A DNA stretch of 33,882 nucleotides from DASYRM01 sp036004405 (GTDB taxonomy: Bacteria; Acidobacteriota; Vicinamibacteria; Vicinamibacterales; UBA2999), in the NCBI GenBank assembly GCA_036004405.1, contig DASYRM010000210.1:1-33882 (forward strand). Direction: 5' to 3'. Below the pieces are notes generated by a model. It was not told where the DNA came from, did not search any database, and saw only the letters and a program-made list of their open reading frames with translations. Shown here piece after piece: positions 24,178 to 30,702 of the stretch. Numbering within the stretch: position 1 is the stretch's first letter; every line of letters begins with the position of its first letter. A program made the translations under genes and the position numbers.

Positions 24178-25151
24178 TGCCGGCCGTTTCCGCGTCGGCC
24201 CTGCGCGGGCAGCTCAACACGGGCGCGGCCGGACCGCTCTACCTGCTCCTGGGGGACGACGACGCCGAGAAGGCCGAAGTCGCCGGCGCCTTCGTGGACC
24301 TGGTGGACCCTGGCCTGCAGGCCTTCAACGTGGACCGGCTCTATGGCGGCGACACGTCGATGGACGCGCTGCTCGACGCCGCCAACACGTTTCCGATGAT
24401 GGCCGAGCGCCGGGTGGTGCTGGTGCTCGAAGCCGAGCGCCTGCTCATCCCGAAGCGCGAGTCGAAGGCGGCCGACGAGGATCTGGCCCGACTCGAGGCG
24501 TTCATCCAGAGCCCGTCGCCGCACGCGACGGTCGTGTTCGTGTGCGGATCGCTCGACATGCGGCGCCGCATCTCGAAGACGCTGGCGCGCGAGGCTCAGG
24601 TGGTGGATTGCGGCACCATCGAGGATGCCGCCGACGCCGAGCGGTGGATCAAGGCACGGGCCGCGCGCGACAAGGTGCCGCTCGATGCGGCGGCGATCCG
24701 CGCGCTGGTGGACCGCGGCGGCACGAGCCTGGTGCGCCTGCGCGCCGGCATCGAACGCGTGGCGCTCTATGCGATGGGGCAGCCGACGATTTCCGCCGAC
24801 GACGTGAAGCAGTCGGTGCCTGCCGGCCCGGATCAGCATCAGGATTTCGGCATTGCAGACGCCATCCGCCAGGGCGACGCGGGCGAGGCGCTCAAGCAGT
24901 TGAACGCGGCGCTCGAGAACGGTGCGGCGCCGTTCTTCCTGCTGGGCCAGCTGCGCTTCGTGGCCGAGCGCACGCCAGGTCCGCGTCTCCGCGACGCGGT
25001 CGGCGCCGTCTTCCGGACGGACCTCGCCCTCAAGTCGAGCGGGGGCGATCAGAAGCTGCTGCTCGAACGGCTGGTCGTGGAGCTGTGCGGCGACTCGCGG
25101 GGGCGGGTGGGCGGCGGCCCGCCGCGATGGAAAGCGGCCGGGCGGCGGTGA
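24177..25151 (+). CDS. holA: DNA polymerase III delta subunit HolA
   Basis: The delta subunit is the clamp-loader wrench that opens the beta sliding clamp. The 324-residue protein begins MPAVSASALRGQL and has the family segments PLYLLLGDDDAEK, MMAERRVVLVLEAERL, and VVFVCGSLDMRRRISKTL, with no P-loop, as expected for delta. The middle contains ALVDRGGTSLVRLRAGIERVALYAM, and the C-terminal collar part includes FGIADAIRQGDAGEALKQL and PFFLLGQLRFVAE. The ATG overlaps the lptE stop. The last residues (GGGPPRWKAAGRR) are Gly/Arg-rich. rpsT follows convergently, with the repeat cluster between. Confidence 0.93.
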   Translation: MPAVSASALRGQLNTGAAGPLYLLLGDDDAEKAEVAGAFVDLVDPGLQAFNVDRLYGGDTSMDALLDAANTFPMMAERRVVLVLEAERLLIPKRESKAADEDLARLEAFIQSPSPHATVVFVCGSLDMRRRISKTLAREAQVVDCGTIEDAADAERWIKARAARDKVPLDAAAIRALVDRGGTSLVRLRAGIERVALYAMGQPTISADDVKQSVPAGPDQHQDFGIADAIRQGDAGEALKQLNAALENGAAPFFLLGQLRFVAERTPGPRLRDAVGAVFRTDLALKSSGGDQKLLLERLVVELCGDSRGRVGGGPPRWKAAGRR

Positions 25152-25168
25152 TGGAGGGGCCGCGCGAT

Positions 25169-25192
25169 GTAGGGGCCGCCTTCAGGCGGCCC
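25169..25192. repeat. Dispersed palindromic repeat, copy 2
   Basis: The same element as at 20918-20941, with 23 of 24 bases identical (stem GGGCCGCC/GGCGGCCC, centre TTCA). It lies 18 bp after holA and runs into the tandem 43-bp repeat. Confidence 0.75.
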
Positions 25193-25273
25193 ATTGACGG
25201 TCCGCCTGAAGGCGGACCCTACGACTGTGCGGCCCGTTGATGGTCCGGCTGAAGGCGGACCCTACGACTGTGC
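25188..25273. repeat. Two 43-bp tandem repeats reaching into the rpsT stop
   Basis: Units 25188-25230 and 25231-25273 match at 40 of 43 bases. Each contains a hairpin of the GTAGGG...family in inverted orientation (GGTCCGCC/GGCGGACC) and ends CCCTACGACTGTGC. In the second unit those last bases are, on the minus strand, the final three codons and stop of rpsT, so the duplication copied the end of that gene. Confidence 0.85.
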
Positions 25274-25531
25274 GCGTAGAACGCCCGCGGCGAGTCGCGA
25301 CTTGTAGCGGCCGGCCGTGTTGCGGTGGATGATGCCGGTCTTAGCCATCTTGTCGACGATCGACACGGTCTTGCTCAGCGCGGCCTTGGCCCCGTCGAGA
25401 TCCTTGTCTTCGAGCTTGGCGCGGATGGCCTTGAGCGCTGTCCGCAGCGTCGAGCGCATCTCCCGGTTGTGCTCCCGCCGTTTGACATTCTGCCGGTTTG
25501 CCTTCAGGGCTGACTTCGTACGCTTGGCCAC
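25262..25531 (-). CDS. rpsT: Small ribosomal subunit protein bS20
   Basis: An 89-residue basic ribosomal protein that binds 16S rRNA. The N-terminus MAKRTKSALKANRQNVKRREHNREMRS and KTGIIHRNTAGRYKSRLA are typical S20 segments. The start is GTG (25531), with GAGAGGA about 9 nt upstream. GTG or weak starts on rpsT are known elsewhere and help autoregulation. The last residues and stop lie in a 43-bp tandem repeat. It faces holA convergently and follows the SnoaL-like gene's region on the minus strand by a 38-bp gap. Confidence 0.96.
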   Translation of the reverse strand: MAKRTKSALKANRQNVKRREHNREMRSTLRTALKAIRAKLEDKDLDGAKAALSKTVSIVDKMAKTGIIHRNTAGRYKSRLAAGVLRAQS

Positions 25532-25569
25532 GTGCTCGAATCCTCTCTGCTAGACGGTGTGCAAAGGGC

Positions 25570-26517
25570 CTAGTTTAGCACGTCGAGGACGACCTTCCAT
25601 TGGCCGCTCCGGTCGCGCACCCACACCCGCGTGTAAATCCCGGTTTCAAAGCGCTCTTTGCCTATCCCGACGGCGGTCCCCGCACGACCGCCGCGGGCCG
25701 GTGGCAGGCGCCGGCTCCAGGTGCCCCATGTGTAGCCGAGGTCGCCCGATTGCGCGCTCTCGGCAAACCGGGAGTCGATCTGGTCGTAGCGCGGCTGCGT
25801 GGCCAGGTAGCGCAGGACCGCCGCCTCGCCGAGCACCGGCATGGTGAGTGGCCGATGGAACCGCACGCCCGGGGCCAGACGGCCGCGATACGCGCGGACC
25901 GCTCCAGTCCGGAGGTCGCTGTTGAGCACGCTGTCGGCGTTGCCGAGCGGCGGCGTCCGATCGTTCAGATCCCCGGCAAAGCGGTTGCTGGCTGGAGCCC
26001 GCGTGAAGGTGTCGGGAAACGTCGGGGCGCGCGGCGTGGTGGTCCCCACATCCATGACCACCCGGAAGGTGCCGTCGCGCTCGCGCTTCCACACCGACGC
26101 GTAGGCGCCATGCCGGGGCTGGCCATTGTTGCGCGATGGCAGGATGTTGCGGGAGGGGCCGGTGAGGTAGCCGAGCTCACCGCTGCGCGCGATGTCGCCG
26201 TAGCGCGGCTCCCAGAGCAGCTGGTGATCCTTCGGCGGGTCGGGGTTGGCGCGGACCTGTTCCCTGGCGCTGCCGATCTCCTCGCCGTTGTAGCCGACCG
26301 CAGACTCGGAGAAGTACTCGAGGAAGGCCTGCTTCCAGCCCACCTCCAGCGCCCGCTTCGCGAAGGCGCGCTCGGTGTCCACCATCGCCTCGAGCGCAGA
26401 GGGGAGGACGTCGGCCGTGGACGCTGCCCGCTGCGCCAGCACGGACGCCGTGCCGGCGAGCGTTAGCACGCAAGCGGCAGCGGCAAGCCGTCGGACGCCC
26501 GATACGTACGGCCCCAT
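25570..26517 (-). CDS. Exported protein with two SnoaL/NTF2-like (DUF4440-type) domains
   Basis: A 315-residue protein with a signal peptide (GPYVSGVRRLAAAACVLTLAGTASVLAQ). Two halves look alike. The first has MVDTERAFAKRALEVGWKQAFLEYFSE, SGELGYLTGPS and VWKRERDGTFRVVMDVG. The second has a parallel SGDLGYTWGTW followed by VWVRDRSGQWKVVLDVL. This is the pattern of cone-shaped NTF2-like domains often annotated DUF4440. Members range from enzymes to ligand binders, so no function can be given. The ATG at 26517 is chosen because it starts the signal peptide; it has no ribosome site but a TATAGT 6 nt upstream, suggesting a leaderless mRNA. Confidence 0.72.
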   Translation of the reverse strand: MGPYVSGVRRLAAAACVLTLAGTASVLAQRAASTADVLPSALEAMVDTERAFAKRALEVGWKQAFLEYFSESAVGYNGEEIGSAREQVRANPDPPKDHQLLWEPRYGDIARSGELGYLTGPSRNILPSRNNGQPRHGAYASVWKRERDGTFRVVMDVGTTTPRAPTFPDTFTRAPASNRFAGDLNDRTPPLGNADSVLNSDLRTGAVRAYRGRLAPGVRFHRPLTMPVLGEAAVLRYLATQPRYDQIDSRFAESAQSGDLGYTWGTWSRRLPPARGGRAGTAVGIGKERFETGIYTRVWVRDRSGQWKVVLDVLN

Positions 26518-26523
26518 GCGGCG

Positions 26524-26529
26524 ACTATA
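26524..26529 (-). promoter_or_regulatory. Candidate leaderless -10 of the SnoaL-like gene
   Basis: TATAGT on the minus strand, then exactly 6 nt, then the ATG at 26517. No Shine-Dalgarno sequence fits in the gap. Confidence 0.45.
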
Positions 26530-26551
26530 CGCCCGAAGCTGGCGGCGCTTT

Positions 26552-27322
26552 TCAGCGCCGGATGATTTCGAAGGTACCAGCGGCGGGACGCTGGGTCGAA
26601 TAGCGGGGGATGGCGCGGCCGTCGATGATCTCGATCGACTTGTAGATGACCACCTTGGCACTCGAGCCGCCGGTGTCGGCCCCGGCTTTCAGCGCCACCC
26701 GCCGCACGTAGTCGCGCGTCTCGCGGTAGGGCGGCACGTTGCCGTAGCGGTCGACGGCGCCGGAGCCGGCGTTGTAGGCCGCCAGGGCAAGCTGTTCGTT
26801 GCCCTCGTACTTGTCCAGGAGCCGTCGCAGGTAGGCCGTGCCTCCGCGGATGTTCTCCTCCGGGTCGTACGGATTGCAGACGCCGAGCGCACGCGCGGTG
26901 GCCGGCATGAGCTGCATGAGGCCCATCGCGCCCTTTGGCGACGTGGCCATCGGGTTGTAGCCCGACTCCACCTGGATGACCGCCCGCACGAGCTCGGGAC
27001 GCAACGCGTGCCGCTGCGCGTGCGCCACGACGAGGTCGTCGAAGCGGGGCGACGGCGCGGCCGCGGCGTCAGCCATCGTCGTGCGATAGGACGGGGCGCC
27101 CGGCACCTCGTAAATCTTGGTTGGGGTGTTCAACTCGCGATCGGAGAGCACGAGCGTGCCGTTGGCGTCGCGCCAGGCGTAGATCTGCGCCGAAACCGAC
27201 GCCGGAGCAAGGCTCACGGTCAGCACGACGAGCACGGCAATTAGCGAACCGGCGTGAAGCCGGTTTGCCAGATACTGCGCGCGCGTCGCGCTCTTGGCGG
27301 GCCGCGCTGGAATCTGATGCAC
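26552..27322 (-). CDS. Lytic transglycosylase (SLT domain) with DUF4124-like N-terminal segment
   Basis: An exported muramidase-like enzyme that cleaves peptidoglycan to 1,6-anhydromuramic products. A hydrophobic signal segment (LIAVLVVLTVSLAPASVSA) is followed by QIYAWRDANGTLVLSDREL, a DUF4124-like segment common before SLT domains. The catalytic domain has VIQVESGYNPMATSPKGAMG (catalytic Glu), LMQLMPATARALGV, NIRGGTAYLRRLL and LALAAYNAGSGAVDRYG, the classical SLT motifs. The C-terminus adds about 60 residues of unclear role. The start is uncertain: I use the GTG at 27322, but the frame stays open to a TTG at 27448 and a GTG at 27235 is also possible. It diverges from the PepSY gene. Confidence 0.85.
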   Translation of the reverse strand: MHQIPARPAKSATRAQYLANRLHAGSLIAVLVVLTVSLAPASVSAQIYAWRDANGTLVLSDRELNTPTKIYEVPGAPSYRTTMADAAAAPSPRFDDLVVAHAQRHALRPELVRAVIQVESGYNPMATSPKGAMGLMQLMPATARALGVCNPYDPEENIRGGTAYLRRLLDKYEGNEQLALAAYNAGSGAVDRYGNVPPYRETRDYVRRVALKAGADTGGSSAKVVIYKSIEIIDGRAIPRYSTQRPAAGTFEIIRR

Positions 27323-27466
27323 CTCCCCGTCTATCGGCACGGGTCCCAGGCCTCCGCACCCGGCCGGCGGTGGCGCCGCGGTCAAACCGCGCGCTTTCGT
27401 GCGGACCTGCGCACGGCGCTGCAGCTTCCGTGCAGAAGTGGTGTACAACTCCCCACGAGCTGGAGA

Positions 27467-27502
27467 GGACGGGTGGGACAGGCAGGACGGGTGGGACGGG
27501 TA
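27467..27502. repeat. 18-bp tandem repeat ending at a start codon
   Basis: Units 27467-27484 and 27485-27502 match at 16 of 18 bases (each begins GGACGGGTGGGAC). The last base of the second unit is the A of the PepSY gene's ATG, so the repeat fills the ribosome-binding region, where no normal Shine-Dalgarno sequence is left. Confidence 0.8.
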
Positions 27503-28434
27503 TGAGCGTGTGGACCAAGTGGGTGCGACAGCCGCAGACCGTGTGGATGCGGCGCGCCTTGTTTCAGATTCACCTGTGGACCGGTCTCGGCCTCGGGCTG
27601 TACTTGGTGATGTTGAGCGTCACCGGCAGCGTCCTCGTCTACCGCAACGAGCTCGACGAGCTGCTTCGGACGCCACGCCCCGCGTTCGACGCCAAAGCCA
27701 CACGCCTCACGGCCGACCAGCTCAAGGCGCTCGCCGAGAAGGCGTATCCCGGCTACACCGTGGCGCGCGTCGGCGACCGCATCACGCGCCGCAACCCGAC
27801 GATCGAGATCTGGGTCGAGCGGAACGGCGACCGGAAGGAGCGGCTCTTCAACCCCTACACCGGCGCCGACCTCGGCGATTCGGTCACCCAGGGCGAGTAT
27901 TTCGTGCTCTGGCTCGCGCGGCTGCACGACGAGCTGCTCTTCGACCGCCCCGGCCGCTGGTGGAACGGCATGCTGAGCGCCGTGACCGTGGTGTTGAGCC
28001 TGACCGGCCTGGTCGTATGGTGGCCGGGCGTCACACGCTGGCGGCGCAGCCTCAAGATCAAGGTGTCGTCCGGCTGGCGGCGCTTCAACTGGGATCTGCA
28101 CAGCGCCATCGGGTTCTGGCTGTTCCTCTTCATGCTGATGTGGGGCGTCTCGGGCTTCTATCTCGGCGTGCCCGAGCCGTTCTCCAACTTCGTGGACTCG
28201 ATCTCGGACCCCGACGCCTATCTGGGCGAACGGCCGGGCGACATCGTGCTGATGTGGCTCACGCGGCTCCACTTCGGACGCTGGCGCGAGATGCCCTGGC
28301 TGAAGGCGGTATGGGCGGCCCTCGGGTTCATGCCGGCGCTGATGTTCGTGACCGGCACCATCATGTGGTGGCAGCGCGTGATGCGGAAGCGGCCCGTGCG
28401 TGTCGAGGTGACGGGCACCGAGGAAGCCGCCTGA
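27502..28434 (+). CDS. PepSY-associated transmembrane protein
   Basis: A 310-residue inner-membrane protein of the PepSY-TM family. Four membrane helices are visible: about 23-47 (IHLWTGLGLGLYLVMLSVTG), 154-176 (ending GLVVWWPGV), 201-222 (AIGFWLFLFMLMWGVSGFYL) and 270-293. A periplasmic PepSY-like segment lies between helices 1 and 2 (LTADQLKALAEKAYPGYTVAR). The conserved HLWTG and DLHSAIG His residues may bind haem, as proposed for related iron-siderophore reductases such as FsrB/PiuB. Exact function is open; reduction in iron uptake is a reasonable guess, and the TonB-like protein is far away. Its stop overlaps the next ATG (TGATG). Confidence 0.8.
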   Translation: MSVWTKWVRQPQTVWMRRALFQIHLWTGLGLGLYLVMLSVTGSVLVYRNELDELLRTPRPAFDAKATRLTADQLKALAEKAYPGYTVARVGDRITRRNPTIEIWVERNGDRKERLFNPYTGADLGDSVTQGEYFVLWLARLHDELLFDRPGRWWNGMLSAVTVVLSLTGLVVWWPGVTRWRRSLKIKVSSGWRRFNWDLHSAIGFWLFLFMLMWGVSGFYLGVPEPFSNFVDSISDPDAYLGERPGDIVLMWLTRLHFGRWREMPWLKAVWAALGFMPALMFVTGTIMWWQRVMRKRPVRVEVTGTEEAA

Positions 28435-29432
28435 TGCGCGCCTGGATCGTGCCCGCCGGCTGCACCGACGCGGCGGGGCTGCGGTTGGTGGAGAAGCCCG
28501 ATCCGGTCGCGGGTCCGGGACAGATCGTCGTCCGCATCCGCGCCGCGTCGCTGAACTACCGGGATCAGGCCGTCGTGCGCGGCCAGTACTTCGGCGGCGC
28601 CACCCCGCGCGACCTGGTGCCGGTCTCGGACGGCGCGGGAGATGTGCTGAGCGTGGGCGCGGACGTGGCGTCGGCGGCGGTCGGCGACCGCGTCGCCGGT
28701 ACCTTCTTCCAGCCCACGCCGAGAGGACCCGCCGCGCTCGGGTCTCCTCTGGACGGCATGCTCAGCGAATACGCGGTGCTGGCCGACGGCGGCGTCGTGA
28801 AGCTGCCCGACTCGGTGGACTACGAGGCCGCGGCGTGCCTGCCGTGCGCCGGCGTCACCGCCTGGCACGCGCTCTTCGGCGTCGGGCGCCCCATCGCCCC
28901 TGGCGATACCGTGCTCGTGCTCGGCACCGGCGGCGTGTCGATGCTGGCGCTGCAGCTGGCACGCGCGGCGGGCGCGCGCGTGATCGTCATCTCCTCGAGC
29001 GACGACAAGCTCGAACGGGCCTTTGCGCTCGGTGCCACCGACGGCATCAACTACGGCCAGATGCCGGAGTGGCAGCGGGAAGTGCTGCGAGTCACCGGCG
29101 GCCGCGGTGCCGACTGCGTCGTCGAGATTGGCGGCGCCGGCACGCTGGGGCGGTCGTACCAGTCGCTGGCCCGCGGCGGCAAGGTGGCACTGATCGGATT
29201 CCTGGCCGGGGCGCAGGGCGACACGGCGCCGCACCCGCTGATGATGAAGGCCGGCAGCCTGCACGGCATCTTCGTCGGCGATCAGGCGATGTTCGAGGCG
29301 CTGCTGCGCGCCGTCGCTCTCAACCGGATCGCGCCGCCGGTCGATCGCATCTTCGGATTTGCCGATGCCGCCGCCGCGTACGCCTACCAGGCCACGAGCG
29401 GCTTCGTGGGCAAGATCGTCATTCGATTCTGA
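28434..29432 (+). CDS. Zinc-independent medium-chain alcohol dehydrogenase/quinone oxidoreductase
   Basis: A 332-residue MDR-superfamily oxidoreductase. The GroES-like N-terminal domain reads VVRIRAASLNYRDQAVVRGQ, but the catalytic zinc Cys/His/Glu set and the structural-zinc Cys cluster of true alcohol dehydrogenases are missing. The Rossmann domain has the nucleotide loop VLVLGTGGVSMLALQLARAAG and the GADCVVEIGGAGTLGRSYQSL segment. This places it nearer quinone oxidoreductases using NADPH. The substrate is unknown. The ATG overlaps the stop of the PepSY gene, so the two form a coupled pair, perhaps sharing a redox role. Confidence 0.85.
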   Translation: MRAWIVPAGCTDAAGLRLVEKPDPVAGPGQIVVRIRAASLNYRDQAVVRGQYFGGATPRDLVPVSDGAGDVLSVGADVASAAVGDRVAGTFFQPTPRGPAALGSPLDGMLSEYAVLADGGVVKLPDSVDYEAAACLPCAGVTAWHALFGVGRPIAPGDTVLVLGTGGVSMLALQLARAAGARVIVISSSDDKLERAFALGATDGINYGQMPEWQREVLRVTGGRGADCVVEIGGAGTLGRSYQSLARGGKVALIGFLAGAQGDTAPHPLMMKAGSLHGIFVGDQAMFEALLRAVALNRIAPPVDRIFGFADAAAAYAYQATSGFVGKIVIRF

Positions 29433-29449
29433 GCGCTGGGAGCTGGCCG

Positions 29450-29767
29450 CTAGTCCTCGAAGTCGCAGACCGGTTGCAGCTCGGCCTCGCCCTCGGGGCG
29501 CGTGAAGCCGGCGCACTTGTGCATGGCATCGGACCGCAGCACCCAGGCGATGTGCTCGAGGTCCTTCAGCGACGGCCGGCGGCTGTCGACGTAGGCGGTG
29601 CAGCGCGCCACCGCGAACCGAACGCGGCAGTCGCTGCCGTACAGGCGCAGGCACTCGACGATCTGGTCGCGCGGGTTGTGCCCGGTGATGACCGTGGCGA
29701 AGCGGCAGGTGTAGCAGAGGGACGAGGCGTCCTCGGACGCCGGGCTGTCGTGGACTTTCAGGTGCAT
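29450..29767 (-). CDS. Cysteine-rich protein of unknown function
   Basis: A 105-residue protein that I do not recognise. Seven cysteines (C18, C21, C39, C47, C56, C85, C101) include a CYTC pair, so it may hold a metal or use disulfides; there is no signal peptide or membrane helix. A strong AGGAG with 6-nt spacing precedes the ATG, which supports real translation. It lies convergent to the MDR gene (17-bp gap) and divergent from the membrane protein at 29893. The acidic C-terminus ends VCDFED. Confidence 0.65.
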   Translation of the reverse strand: MHLKVHDSPASEDASSLCYTCRFATVITGHNPRDQIVECLRLYGSDCRVRFAVARCTAYVDSRRPSLKDLEHIAWVLRSDAMHKCAGFTRPEGEAELQPVCDFED

Positions 29768-29892
29768 GGGAGTCTCCTAGCGCAGATGGGTCATCACACC
29801 TCCTTCCGCGAACTGGAATTCATCGTTGTCACGTGTCTGAGCGTCATGCTGCGGACCAGAGGCAGAGACGGGCGCCGCGGCGGGGAAGTTCC

Positions 29893-30198
29893 ATGAGCGC
29901 GACGGGCTCTCGCCTGCGTCGGCTTCTGAGCTCGCCGTTCTTGTACGGCGGCTGGGCGGTCTTCGTCGTGGCCGCGCTCGTCGTGTCCTATCCGGTCGAC
30001 CCCTACGTGTTCGCGTTCACCGCGCTCATCCTGGCGTGGGTGACCGGGGCGATCGTGATCGCGGCGGTGGCCGCCGTGGCGCTCTGGGCGTGGGACTGGT
30101 CGTGGCGGCGCCGGCTGCTGGTCGTGGCCCCCGTCGCCCTCGCCGTGGTTGCCGTCGCGCAGGCGCTCGCCGTCCTGCGCACGTTCACGTGGAATTGA
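29893..30198 (+). CDS. Small integral membrane protein, unknown
   Basis: A 101-residue protein with a basic N-terminus (SATGSRLRRLLSS) and about three membrane helices (roughly 15-35, 36-66 and 75-95), with a WAWDWSWRRRLL turn between the last two. No family is recognised. The ATG at 29893 follows GGGGAAG by a few bases and is preferred over an earlier in-frame start that would add only a basic, low-complexity stretch. The next gene begins 17 bp after its stop. Confidence 0.6.
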   Translation: MSATGSRLRRLLSSPFLYGGWAVFVVAALVVSYPVDPYVFAFTALILAWVTGAIVIAAVAAVALWAWDWSWRRRLLVVAPVALAVVAVAQALAVLRTFTWN

Positions 30199-30214
30199 CC
30201 TGAGCGAGGACGTC

Positions 30215-30616
30215 ATGGCGTGGAGCGCTGACTACGACGACGCTTCCCGGATCATCACCGTGACCTATCGCGGCGCCACCGTCGGCGCCGATCTCCGCGC
30301 CGGGTCCTCTGCCGCCATCGCGCTGAGCAAAACCCATGGAAGCTCGCGCTATCTGATCAACGTGACCGAGGCCACGCTCTCCGTGGCGGCGATCGAACTG
30401 TTCAATCTGCCGGTCAAGCAGTTTCTGGCGGAACACGTCGACCGCGCGAGCCGGCTGGCGGTGCTGCTCCCGGCCACGGCCAAAGAAAGGGACCTTGTCG
30501 CGTTCTTCGAGACAGTGTGCTTGAACTACGGCTGGCTGGTTCAGCTGTTCGAGGATCGAGGCGAGGCGCACCGCTGGCTGCGGGGGGAAGCTGCGACACC
30601 TCCCGCCACAGCATGA
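30215..30616 (+). CDS. SpoIIAA-like/STAS-type small protein
   Basis: A 133-residue soluble protein whose secondary-structure pattern resembles the SpoIIAA-like (STAS-related) family: an opening beta hairpin ADYDDASRIITVTYRG, a helix with AGSSAAIALSKTHGSSRYLIN, a short VTEATLSVAAIELFNLP segment, and a central VDRASRLAVLLPATAKERDL followed by a C-terminal helix EDRGEAHRWLRG. No phosphorylatable Ser of a classical anti-anti-sigma factor can be assigned with confidence. GAGGA lies a few bases before the ATG. It may be cotranscribed with the membrane protein upstream. The function is not known. Confidence 0.6.
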   Translation: MAWSADYDDASRIITVTYRGATVGADLRAGSSAAIALSKTHGSSRYLINVTEATLSVAAIELFNLPVKQFLAEHVDRASRLAVLLPATAKERDLVAFFETVCLNYGWLVQLFEDRGEAHRWLRGEAATPPATA

Positions 30617-30666
30617 GCAACGCCGCGGCGGAGCACGAGGCGGTCAAGATCGGCGCCTCTTAGACG

Positions 30667-30683
30667 GCCGCCCCGACGGCGGC
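30667..30683. terminator. Weak hairpin between convergent genes
   Basis: GCCGCC and GGCGGC form a 6-bp stem with a 5-nt loop in the 86-bp gap between the SpoIIAA-like gene and alaS, which converge here. No T-tract on either side, so terminator function is only positional inference. Confidence 0.35.
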
Positions 30684-30702
30684 GTTCCGGATGGAGCAGG
30701 GC

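Noticed and set aside
25531..25560. A CTCGAATCC stretch reminiscent of a tRNA T-loop.
   Set aside because: No acceptor stem, D-arm or anticodon arm can be built around it; it is the rpsT leader. No tRNA or rRNA gene was seen.
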